DNA of 6,054 bases from Candidatus Zixiibacteriota bacterium (GTDB lineage Bacteria; Zixibacteria; MSB-5A5; GN15; JACZUZ01). The position numbers were made by a program, and so were the translations under genes. The notes under the pieces were generated by a model. It worked only from the letters and a program-made list of their open reading frames with translations. It had not been told where the DNA came from and ran no database searches. Of the stretch, positions 1 through 5,987 are shown in pieces. The stretch's first letter is position 1. Every line of letters starts with the position of its first letter. The DNA is taken from contig JACZUZ010000134.1 of assembly GCA_022572905.1 (NCBI GenBank), positions 1 through 6,054 on the forward strand. Reading direction: 5' to 3'.

Positions 1-93
1 GTGGATAGCCCCTCAAGGTGTTGACTGATTAGAATGTTTGAAGTGAGCGGTTTTGTTTACGAAAGTACGAAATGAGATCGCTTATGAATTTTC

Positions 94-150
94 GGGAATT
101 TATCATCGTAATTGATTCATTATCAATCAGTTACGAGAAAATGAATTCCC
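94..150. repeat. Nested imperfect inverted repeat in the far upstream region of fic
   Basis: Three complementary arm pairs are nested here: GGGAATT at 94-100 with AATTCCC at 144-150, CGTAA at 107-111 with TTACG at 131-135, and ATTGAT at 111-116 with ATCAAT at 122-127 around a 5-base loop. The inner two pairs share base 111 and are separated on the right by a short bulge. No T-run follows on either strand, so it does not look like an intrinsic terminator. It may be an operator, a structured leader or the relic of an insertion; the sequence does not decide between these. The rest of 1-192 holds no gene I can support. Confidence 0.4.
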
Positions 151-200
151 TAATAGTGTAACTTGCTATATATCAAAAGAATCCCTGGAAATGTGATATG

Positions 201-236
201 TAAAGTATATATAAAGTATATAGTAACACTTTACAT
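201..236. repeat. 36-bp direct repeat, copy 1 (two 11-bp iterons plus tail)
   Basis: This copy starts with two perfect tandem units of TAAAGTATATA (201-211 and 212-222) followed by a tail ending in ACTTTACAT. The second copy lies 47 bp downstream (start to start) and differs at only 2 of 36 positions. The 11-bp unit length is close to one helical turn, which would put repeated sites on the same face of the DNA, as expected for an oligomeric DNA-binding protein. Confidence 0.75.
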
Positions 237-247
237 GTTTGAATATA

Positions 248-283
248 TAAAGTATATATAAAGCATATAGCAACACTTTACAT
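248..283. repeat. 36-bp direct repeat, copy 2
   Basis: The copy reads TAAAGTATATA (248-258), TAAAGCATATA (259-269), then the same tail as copy 1 ending in ACTTTACAT at 275-283. It differs from copy 1 by two T-to-C changes (at 264 and 271). The near identity in otherwise diverged AT-rich DNA suggests recent duplication or selection on the site. Confidence 0.75.
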
Positions 284-320
284 ATCACCGATAGATAAAT
301 ACGGAAAAAGAGCAAAGAAC

Positions 321-1658
321 ATGGAAAAATTCACATTAGAAAAACCTTACATTACTGAAAATACATTCAAGAAAGCAATAGGGCGCATCATAGACGCCAA
401 AGCTGAACTCGGGTCTCACATAACAAAAATTCATAGCCCTAAATATCTGTATTGGGACAAAGCGCGTTATCAGTCCCGTCCGAAAGGGATAACGGCAGAG
501 GAATTTTGGATGGTAATACAACTATTGCGGCACAATTCACCTAATAGATCAGAGACAATAATCCTGGACAAGAATGGAAGATCGTTCACATGGCAGCCAC
601 TGCCTGAGCTTGATCGCAATCTCCATGAAATCGATATGGATCTCGGAGGAACACTTGAATCAAAACTGATTGACGATAAATCAACTCGCCAGCGATTCAT
701 AACGCGTGGAATAATGGAAGAGGCGATTGCTTCGTCCCAACTGGAAGGAGCGAGCACTACGCGAAAAGTTGCTAAGCGAATGTTGATTGAACGACGAGCT
801 CCCAGGAATAAATCTGAACAGATGATTTTGAATAACTATCGGGCTATGCTAGCAATCGAAAATGAATATCGCAATGAACCAATGAGTGTTGATTTGCTCC
901 TCACTCTCCATAAAACACTGACTGTTGATACGATTAGCAAAGATGAAGTAGGACGCCTTAGAAAAGACAAAGACGAAGTGGTAGTGTGTGATCCTGTACA
1001 AAATTTAGTGTACCATGTGCCACCAGACGAACAATTGCTGAAAAAAGAACTGAAACGATTTATTAACTATGCTAATGACAAATTAGACAAACAGCGTTTC
1101 ATCCATCCATTGATAAAGGCGATTTTTCTGCATTTTTGGTTTGCATATTTACATCCTTTTACTGACGGTAATGGTCGGCTTGCCAGGATTATCTTTCTCT
1201 GGTATTTATTGAGAAACAATTACTGGGGATTTTCTTACTTGCCCATTTCACAAATGATTCGAAAATCTCCGGCTCAATACAGAGACGCTTATGTGTATAC
1301 CGAACAGGATAATAACGACCTCACATATTTCATCGATTATCTAATACGAAAAATCTTAATGGCAAAAAAAGAATTTAATGATTATGTGAAACGCTCAGCA
1401 ACATCAAATAGGAAAATGGTCCGTGTCGCACGAGAAAGATATCAACTAAATGATCGTCAAATCCAACTCCTAAAATATTTGTACAAGAACCCCGGAGTCG
1501 CTATCTCAATCAATACACATTCACATGTGAACGGTGTTTCTCGTCCGACAGCTAATAAAGACTTGCAGGAGTTAGAAAACTTGGGTTTCCTCAAATCTCA
1601 AAAAATTGGTCGAGATCGACCTTTCAGAAGTACACCCAAAGCATCCGAGCTATTCTGA
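321..1658 (+). CDS. Fic-family protein (probable AMP transferase) with C-terminal winged helix
   Basis: Fic enzymes transfer AMP, or another phosphate-containing moiety, from a nucleotide to a hydroxyl on a target protein. The catalytic signature HPFTDGNGRLAR is intact at residues 278-289, with His278 as the expected catalytic base. The inhibitory motif [S/T]xxxE[G/N] is present as SSQLEG at 138-143, N-terminal to the Fic core (class II arrangement), with Glu142 expected to block productive ATP binding until relieved. About residues 374-445 form a winged-helix-like region containing VSRPTANKDLQELENLGFL. The first ~125 residues are an extension I cannot assign. At 445 residues it is longer than the minimal Fic fold but normal for Fic-HTH proteins. 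The ATG has only a weak purine-rich upstream stretch (GGAAAAAGAG at 303-312). No antitoxin gene adjoins it. The gene is AT-richer than its neighbours (21 G+C in bases 1081-1140 against 30 in 4141-4200, counted by eye), hinting at an accessory origin. The target protein is unknown. Confidence 0.92.
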   Translation: MEKFTLEKPYITENTFKKAIGRIIDAKAELGSHITKIHSPKYLYWDKARYQSRPKGITAEEFWMVIQLLRHNSPNRSETIILDKNGRSFTWQPLPELDRNLHEIDMDLGGTLESKLIDDKSTRQRFITRGIMEEAIASSQLEGASTTRKVAKRMLIERRAPRNKSEQMILNNYRAMLAIENEYRNEPMSVDLLLTLHKTLTVDTISKDEVGRLRKDKDEVVVCDPVQNLVYHVPPDEQLLKKELKRFINYANDKLDKQRFIHPLIKAIFLHFWFAYLHPFTDGNGRLARIIFLWYLLRNNYWGFSYLPISQMIRKSPAQYRDAYVYTEQDNNDLTYFIDYLIRKILMAKKEFNDYVKRSATSNRKMVRVARERYQLNDRQIQLLKYLYKNPGVAISINTHSHVNGVSRPTANKDLQELENLGFLKSQKIGRDRPFRSTPKASELF

Positions 1659-1820
1659 ACATCTTTCAGATTATTCCACAAATATCCCAATACGCCAAGG
1701 TTTTTGCCATTCGACTTCCCTTCTTGCAACTTCCGGATATCAAATCTCGTCTAACAAACACTGATTCGTGTCTGTCTGGCCGAGTCTCAAATGAAGATTC
1801 CAGTAACAATTCAAACATCC

Positions 1821-1833
1821 GGAGATGAGTTAA
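1821..1833 (+). promoter_or_regulatory. Ribosome binding site of the DUF2807-type gene
   Basis: GGAG at 1821-1824 lies 9 bases before the ATG at 1834 and supports that start over the second in-frame ATG at 1846. The preceding gap (1659-1820) shows no gene, tRNA or clear promoter that I can support. Confidence 0.6.
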
Positions 1834-2595
1834 ATGACACAGAAAATGACACAAGTTGTTAATTCAAAACAAATTAGCGCTAGTAATCGCTGGAGGCCTT
1901 TTTCAAGAGTAATGATTATCCTGGCTGTTGGAGCCTTAGTCTGCTCGGGTGTGGATTACGCGCGGGCCGATTGGTGGGATCATTTAAGCTTCGGAGGTAA
2001 GCGAGTTCGCGGTTCCGGGCATATGGTCAGCGAGGCCATGAATCTGAAGGATTTCGATTCAATCGAGCTCTTAGGAGCGATTGATATCTATATCAAGGTT
2101 GAGGATAAATTTGATGTTGAGCTTGAGGCCGACGACAATCTGATTCAGTACTATGATATTTATGTAGATCACGGGACGCTGATAATTGAAATGGATGATG
2201 TCAGTATCACGTCGCGCAATGACACTCGCCTGATTGTGTCCATGCCCGATCTGGTGGAATTGTCGATCAGAGGCGCGGGTGATGTTTTCGCGCAGGGGAT
2301 AAACAACGACGAATTGCGAATTGATATTAAAGGGGCCGGTGATGTTGAGATGATCGGGGAAACCAAGGAGCTGGATGTTCGCATCAAGGGCGCCGGTGAT
2401 TTGAATTTGCGCGAACTGATCGCGCAAGACGTCTGGATAAGTATCAAAGGGGCCGGTGACGCCACATTGACAGTTAAAGGAAATCTCGACGCAAGTATAA
2501 AGGGAGTTGGAGATATCACCTATTACGGTAATCCGGAAAATGTGTCGCGCTCAATACACGGGATAGGGGATATCAGCCGGGGTCGCGGGCGCTAA
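1834..2595 (+). CDS. Exported DUF2807 / head-GIN domain repeat protein
   Basis: The protein has a signal peptide: basic stretch RWRPFSR (about 19-25), hydrophobic core VMIILAVGALV (26-36) and an A-R-A site suggesting cleavage after Ala45 by signal peptidase I. Cys37 is not in a lipobox, so it is probably not a lipoprotein. The mature part opens with the usual 'phi-D-x-I' region (FDSIELLGAIDIYI) and then carries regularly spaced GxGD turns: GAGD at 147, 167, 186 and 206, GVGD at 224 and GIGD at 243, roughly 17-20 residues apart and alternating with beta strands such as LRIDIKG. This is the pattern of the DUF2807 (putative auto-transporter adhesin, head GIN) family, predicted to form a right-handed beta-solenoid in the periplasm or at the surface. 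The molecular role of the family is not established. The basic C-terminus (SRGRGR) has no membrane anchor or sorting domain. It appears to be a single-gene transcript ending at the terminator at 2636. Confidence 0.85.
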   Translation: MTQKMTQVVNSKQISASNRWRPFSRVMIILAVGALVCSGVDYARADWWDHLSFGGKRVRGSGHMVSEAMNLKDFDSIELLGAIDIYIKVEDKFDVELEADDNLIQYYDIYVDHGTLIIEMDDVSITSRNDTRLIVSMPDLVELSIRGAGDVFAQGINNDELRIDIKGAGDVEMIGETKELDVRIKGAGDLNLRELIAQDVWISIKGAGDATLTVKGNLDASIKGVGDITYYGNPENVSRSIHGIGDISRGRGR

Positions 2596-2635
2596 AATCC
2601 GGCAAAATATCAGCGGAACATTTGGGTGTAAAAAG

Positions 2636-2671
2636 ACGCAGGCTCGGAAACAGAGCCTGTGTTTTTCTTTT
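2636..2671 (+). terminator. Intrinsic terminator after the DUF2807 gene, possibly bidirectional
   Basis: A 10-bp stem (2636-2645 with 2653-2662, one G-T wobble) closes a 7-base loop and is followed by a T-rich run to 2671 (TTTTTCTTTT). It lies 40 bases after the stop codon at 2593-2595. An A-run at 2630-2634 precedes the stem, so read on the other strand the same hairpin is followed by TCTTTTTA and could also stop the convergent oxidoreductase transcript, though from about 185 bases past that gene's stop. Confidence 0.85.
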
Positions 2672-2756
2672 CGGAAATACCCGCATGTTTTAACCATATA
2701 TGTCGGAACAACCTGGCGGGATAAAAAACTGCTTGTGTTGGAGCGCACTCTGACGC

Positions 2757-2839
2757 CGAATCTTTTTACGAGTGTTGCCTGAAATTAACCCGTCGATGTC
2801 ACACTAAATAAAACAACTCGGGTAATTTCAAAAGATTCG
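2757..2839. repeat. Two-part nested inverted repeat between convergent genes
   Basis: The outer arms CGAATCTTTT (2757-2766) and AAAAGATTCG (2830-2839) are exact reverse complements. The inner arms 2780-2792 and 2819-2830 pair over 12 bp with one bulged A, around a 26-base loop. The two helices meet without a gap on the right, sharing base 2830, while the left side has about 13 unpaired bases. In the oxidoreductase mRNA this would be a long 3'-UTR hairpin beginning about 17 bases after the stop codon. No T-run follows on either strand, so it is not a standard intrinsic terminator. It may stabilise mRNA or be a remnant of a small mobile repeat. Confidence 0.6.
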
Positions 2840-2856
2840 TTTACAACTTATCGAAT

Positions 2857-3846
2857 TCACACCCGCACCACTATCTTCCCGATCTGTTGGTTGCTTTGCA
2901 TAAAGCGGTGCGCGTCGGCTATTTTGTCAAAATCAAATATCTTTGCGATCAGAGGCTTGAAAACACCGCTTTCAATTCCACTCGTGATATATTCAACGCC
3001 CTCACGCCGAACCGAGTCATCCGCAATTGCGAGAAAAATCATATGACCCATAATCGAAATCTGTTTGGATAACAGCCACCATGGACTTAGTTCAACCGGG
3101 CGGCTGTCGAGAAGTCCATAAGTGATTATTCGCCCGCCGAAATTCATCGCGGTGATAAGCGCTTTCATTCCCGGTCCGCCGACAGCGTCGAAAGCTATAT
3201 CCGCTCCTTTGCCAGCGGTTATTTCTTTGACGCGCTCTTTCAAGTCTTCCTTTGATGTATCAATAACAAAGTCCGATCCGCCGCTTTTTAGCGCGGCGAC
3301 TTTCTCTGTCGAGCGGGTGACGGCGATAGAGGTCATTCCCTCGCGTTTGAGAATCTGAAAGGCCGGAATTCCCAGCGATGAACTGGCGGCGGTGACAATA
3401 CAATTCTCCCCTGCCTTGCCTCCCGCCTGTTTGATTATGGCCGCCCAGGCGGTCAGATAGGCCATCCAAGTCGCAGACGCCTCCTCATCGCTCAAAATAT
3501 CCGGAGTTCGGGCGATTCGATTGGCTGGGTAATTTACAAATTCGGAGTATGTACCCTGCGAAGCCTGAAATTTTCCTTCGGGGACAACTGCCACACGATC
3601 TCCAACTGCAAATTCGCTTACTCCCTCTCCCAGAGCGTCGACTACTCCCGCTCCCTCCATCCCCAATCGGACAGGTAAGTCTTTAGTTAGTAGGTACTTA
3701 CCTACTCTGGTGGCCACTTCGGCTCGGTTTAATCCGATGGCTTTGATCTTCACTCGAATTTCACCTGGCTTTGGATCGGGATTGGGTATATCTTCGAATT
3801 GTAGATTTTCCGGTCCCCCGAATTCTCTCAATATCACCGCTTTCAA
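2857..3846 (-). CDS. Zinc-independent MDR oxidoreductase, NADPH:quinone reductase type
   Basis: This is a medium-chain dehydrogenase/reductase of the quinone oxidoreductase (COG0604, zeta-crystallin-like) group, expected to move hydride from NAD(P)H to a quinone or enone in the cytoplasm. From the start at 3846 (329 residues, about normal), the N-terminal GroES-like domain holds KAVILREFGGPE at 2-13, GLNRAE at 38-43 and GMEGAG at 62-67. The structural-zinc cysteine cluster and the catalytic Cys/His zinc ligands of true alcohol dehydrogenases are not seen. The Rossmann domain begins at about 149 with VTAASSSLG, where serines replace the more usual glycine-rich AAGGVG, and continues with FDAVGGPG at about 219-226. 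The substrate cannot be inferred. No ATG is available: TTG at 3846 matches the family N-terminus and has AGGAG 14 bases upstream (3865-3861), a long spacing; TTG at 3879 would add 11 residues but has no clear ribosome site. It diverges from lepB. Confidence 0.88.
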   Translation of the reverse strand: MKAVILREFGGPENLQFEDIPNPDPKPGEIRVKIKAIGLNRAEVATRVGKYLLTKDLPVRLGMEGAGVVDALGEGVSEFAVGDRVAVVPEGKFQASQGTYSEFVNYPANRIARTPDILSDEEASATWMAYLTAWAAIIKQAGGKAGENCIVTAASSSLGIPAFQILKREGMTSIAVTRSTEKVAALKSGGSDFVIDTSKEDLKERVKEITAGKGADIAFDAVGGPGMKALITAMNFGGRIITYGLLDSRPVELSPWWLLSKQISIMGHMIFLAIADDSVRREGVEYITSGIESGVFKPLIAKIFDFDKIADAHRFMQSNQQIGKIVVRV

Positions 3847-3860
3847 AATTGTATTTTCAT

Positions 3861-3865
3861 CTCCT
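3861..3865 (-). promoter_or_regulatory. AGGAG site that bears on the oxidoreductase start
   Basis: CTCCT on the + strand reads AGGAG on the coding strand. It is the only good Shine-Dalgarno match near the gene start and lies inside the reading frame that would begin at TTG 3879, which argues for the downstream TTG at 3846. The spacing of 14 bases is longer than ideal. An ATG directly abuts the site at 3860-3858 but is out of frame and stops after five codons. Confidence 0.4.
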
Positions 3866-3943
3866 ATGCTGTTTTTCAAGCTGTTTCAATTTAGTCTGCA
3901 GCCCTTAGTCCAGTCCTCAATTTCTCAAATGTAGGATGCGCCA

Positions 3944-4008
3944 CCATTGCCCAAAGGTTGGGCTGCCATGGCCCAAAGGTTGGGGCGTCATGCCCCTTAA
4001 GGGGTTTT
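3944..4008 (+). repeat. Three tandem hairpin units of about 22 bp in the lepB leader
   Basis: Each unit begins with CCAT or TCAT (3944, 3966, 3988) followed by a G/C-rich inverted repeat: GCCCAAAGGTTGGGC at 3949-3963 (6-bp stem, 3-base loop), GCCCAAAGGTTGGGG at 3971-3985 (one end mismatch) and the perfect palindrome CCCCTTAAGGGG at 3993-4004 followed by TTTT. Unit starts are 22 bp apart. The array lies in the 185-bp gap between the divergent oxidoreductase and lepB and ends 23 bases before the lepB ATG. It could be an operator array, a leader attenuator or an interspersed REP-like element; the regular two-turn spacing is compatible with the first. Confidence 0.6.
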
Positions 4009-4031
4009 GGACGAGGGCCGATACAAAGTGT

Positions 4032-4754
4032 ATGTCTGATGATTTTCTGATCAGGGATCAAAAGGCCCGCGAAACAGCCGAAAAAATGGAGGAGTTTTAC
4101 TCCCGCACCCAGCGCAAACCGATTTGGCGCGAATACGCCGAAGTAATCGGCATAGCGCTGGCAGCTGCCATTATTTTGCGAATTTTCGTCGTCTCGGCCT
4201 ACAGGGTCACCTCTGGCTCCATGGAAGACACCCTTTTTCATGGTGATTATATATTCGTAAACAAGCTGGCATACAAGTACCGCGAGCCGAAGGCTGGCGA
4301 TATTGTTGTTTTCGAATATCCTCTTAATCGCGAACGCTCATATATAAAAAGAGTTGTCGCTCTTCCGGGTCAAACTGTGGAGGTTGTCGATAAGGCGCTC
4401 TATGTAGATGGCCTTCTGGCTGAAATTTTTCCGGACAGCAAGAACACCGATAACGCTATTTTGGCGGCGGAATTGTCCAATCGAGACAATTTTGGACCGG
4501 TGCAGGTTCCTCCGGGGCATTTCTTTATGATGGGCGACAATCGCGACGAAAGCCAGGACAGCCGCTTTTGGGGATTTGTTGGCGAAGACCTCATAAAGGG
4601 CAAAGCTATTATTATTTATTGGTCGTGGGAGACGGATGGTGAACCTACAGTGTGGAATTTCCCTTATATCCATACAGCCGCCTATGAATTTGGCAACTTA
4701 ATAATTAGTTTTCCGACTCATACCCGTTGGGAACGGATTGCCCGGGCGCTATAA
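4032..4754 (+). CDS. lepB: Signal peptidase I
   Basis: This membrane serine protease removes signal peptides from exported proteins on the outer face of the cytoplasmic membrane. One transmembrane helix spans about residues 36-56 (AEVIGIALAAAIILRIFVVS), after a charged cytosolic N-terminus. The family boxes follow in order: SGSMEDTL with nucleophile Ser63 (61-68), GDIVVFEYP (89-97), IKRVVALPG with the general-base Lys106 (105-113) and GDNRDESQDSRFWGFV (168-183). The catalytic Ser/Lys dyad is intact. Box B has Asp where many members have Pro (SMEDTL against SMEPTL), a substitution also known in the family. At 240 residues it is a short, single-anchor form compared with the 324-residue two-helix E. 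coli enzyme. I chose ATG 4032: the frame stays open upstream to an ATG at 3936, but that stretch encodes only the translated hairpin array and matches no family N-terminus. The ribosome site is weak (GAGGG at 4013-4017). It overlaps hemW by 17 bases, indicating co-transcription. Confidence 0.93.
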   Translation: MSDDFLIRDQKARETAEKMEEFYSRTQRKPIWREYAEVIGIALAAAIILRIFVVSAYRVTSGSMEDTLFHGDYIFVNKLAYKYREPKAGDIVVFEYPLNRERSYIKRVVALPGQTVEVVDKALYVDGLLAEIFPDSKNTDNAILAAELSNRDNFGPVQVPPGHFFMMGDNRDESQDSRFWGFVGEDLIKGKAIIIYWSWETDGEPTVWNFPYIHTAAYEFGNLIISFPTHTRWERIARAL

Positions 4755-5985
4755 TTCGGGCGCAGTGCGACAAAATCCGAAATCCAAATCATCCCCAGAA
4801 TCTAAAACCCGATCTTTTCCCTCCGAGGATTCTCTATCGATTTACGTACACTATCCTTTTTGCTCGAAATTGTGCGGGTATTGTGATTTTCACAAAAGCG
4901 TTCTGGATCGTCGCCGCGAGAAGATATTTCTCGAAGCTCTTTTAATCGATACAGAACTGGCGGCTGATGAACTCCGCTCAGCGTACAAGAATCGCATTCC
5001 TGAAATTACCACTCTATACATAGGCGGTGGAACGCCTTCTCTGATTGATCTCAAACTATTCGAAAAGTGGATTGAAATTGTTCGCAGGAGATTCAAGCTG
5101 TCGGATAATCTTGAATTCACAATTGAGTTAAATCCGGAGTCGACAACAAAAGAGAATCTGGAAGTTTTTAGACAAGCGGGAGTTAATCGACTTTCAATCG
5201 GTGTGCAATCTTTCGATTCTGAAAGCCTGAAACTTTTGGATCGTCGGCACAGAATTATCGACACACACAGAGCGGTTTACCTTGCGCGCGCGATGGGATT
5301 CGAAAATTATTCCGTGGATTTGATTTTCGGCCTTCCGGGACAAACCCCAGCCAAACTTCAGGATGATCTCGAAGAGCTTTTAGAGTTGGAGCCGAACCAT
5401 GTTTCCTTCTATCAGTTGACGGTCAAAGAACAAACACCACTCGAATCTAAAATAAAGTCTGGGGAAATAAAATTACCCGATGACGATGAAATGGCGATTT
5501 TTTACGAGACTGGTTGTCAATTCCTGGCTGAAGAGGGATTCGAGCGCTATGAAATAAGTTCGTTTGCTCGTAAGGGAAAGCGAAGCAGACACAACCAACG
5601 CTACTGGGAAAGCAAACCCTGCCTGGCTCTGGGTCCGTCGGCGCATGGTTTCGACGGACAGAAGAGATATTCTCTGATTGCGGACACAGGAGAGTACATT
5701 GAAACGCTTACAAATGACCACAGACGCCCTCTGATTTGGGATGAGAACACACTTCAGAATCGAATGACCGAACACATCATGCTTGGCCTGCGCACAACCG
5801 CCGGAATCGACCGAAAGGTTTTCAATGAGCGTTTCGGGAGGTCCGATAGCGAACTTTTTGATCAAGACGAATTTGCAAGGCTAGTCGAGATCGGATACCT
5901 GATTCCCAGTGGAGGAAAGCTCTGTCTTTCTGATAAAGGACTGAATATGGCCGATGAAATCACCCACAGATTGCTGGCTGACTAA
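4738..5985 (+). CDS. hemW: Radical-SAM heme chaperone HemW (HemN-like)
   Basis: HemW binds heme and a [4Fe-4S] cluster and is thought to deliver heme to respiratory enzymes; many databases still label it oxygen-independent coproporphyrinogen III oxidase. Visible motifs: YVHYPFCSKLCGYCDF with the cluster cysteines Cys42, Cys46 and Cys49 (CxxxCxYC followed by DF, the HemW form, unlike HemN which has a fourth Cys), the SAM-binding GGGTPS at 96-101, SIGVQSF at 153-159, the HemW-typical HNQRYWESKPCLALGPSAHGF region at about 285-305, and a C-terminal HemN_C-like winged region from about 340 (EHIMLGLRTTAGID). The length of 415 residues is a little above usual because of an unconserved, Ser/Lys-rich leader of about 30 residues. 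No ATG exists upstream of the conserved core. TTG 4738 has GGGA at 4729-4732 and overlaps lepB; GTG 4765 (406 residues) is the alternative. Translation is probably coupled to lepB. Confidence 0.93.
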   Translation: MPGRYNSGAVRQNPKSKSSPESKTRSFPSEDSLSIYVHYPFCSKLCGYCDFHKSVLDRRREKIFLEALLIDTELAADELRSAYKNRIPEITTLYIGGGTPSLIDLKLFEKWIEIVRRRFKLSDNLEFTIELNPESTTKENLEVFRQAGVNRLSIGVQSFDSESLKLLDRRHRIIDTHRAVYLARAMGFENYSVDLIFGLPGQTPAKLQDDLEELLELEPNHVSFYQLTVKEQTPLESKIKSGEIKLPDDDEMAIFYETGCQFLAEEGFERYEISSFARKGKRSRHNQRYWESKPCLALGPSAHGFDGQKRYSLIADTGEYIETLTNDHRRPLIWDENTLQNRMTEHIMLGLRTTAGIDRKVFNERFGRSDSELFDQDEFARLVEIGYLIPSGGKLCLSDKGLNMADEITHRLLAD

Positions 5986-5987
5986 GA

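Larger units (their letters stand above)
193..288. promoter_or_regulatory. Candidate fic operator: 14-bp inverted repeat framing two direct repeats
   Basis: GTGATATGTAAAGT at 193-206 is the exact reverse complement of ACTTTACATATCAC at 275-288, so a perfect 14-bp inverted repeat frames the whole array. Within it, ATGTAAAGT (198-206) also pairs with ACTTTACAT at 228-236 and again at 275-283. The array ends 32 bases before the fic start codon and is almost pure A/T, so it probably overlaps the promoter. Because the Fic protein ends in a winged-helix domain, autoregulatory binding here is a reasonable inference. No individual -35/-10 pair can be picked with confidence in such AT-rich DNA. Confidence 0.5.

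Noticed and set aside
1..26. Tail of an upstream coding sequence ending at TGA
   Set aside because: Short frames of seven or eight codons run to a stop in two different frames and neither gives a recognisable C-terminus.
112..127. Fur-box-like sequence (TGATTCATTATCA)
   Set aside because: The half-site ATTATCA is present but the spacing between halves is short of the standard Fur arrangement, and nothing nearby is iron-related.
193..288. Repeats considered as a CRISPR array or plasmid origin
   Set aside because: There are only two copies with an 11-bp gap between them, no cas genes and no replication initiator in the window.
2071..2519. Two long open frames antisense to the DUF2807 gene
   Set aside because: They arise from the repeated GxGD codons read backwards, which gives periodic SPAPLI-type strings; the sense frame has the signal peptide and family pattern.
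3936..4031. N-terminal extension of signal peptidase I from ATG 3936
   Set aside because: The 32 extra residues are the translated hairpin array (CPKVGL.PWPKGW.VMPLKG), do not resemble a signal peptidase N-terminus, and no ribosome site is needed upstream because ATG 4032 fits the family length.
3891..4241. 116-residue open frame on the minus strand
   Set aside because: It is antisense to the start of lepB and the hairpin array and shows no recognisable domain; it is explained as a shadow frame.
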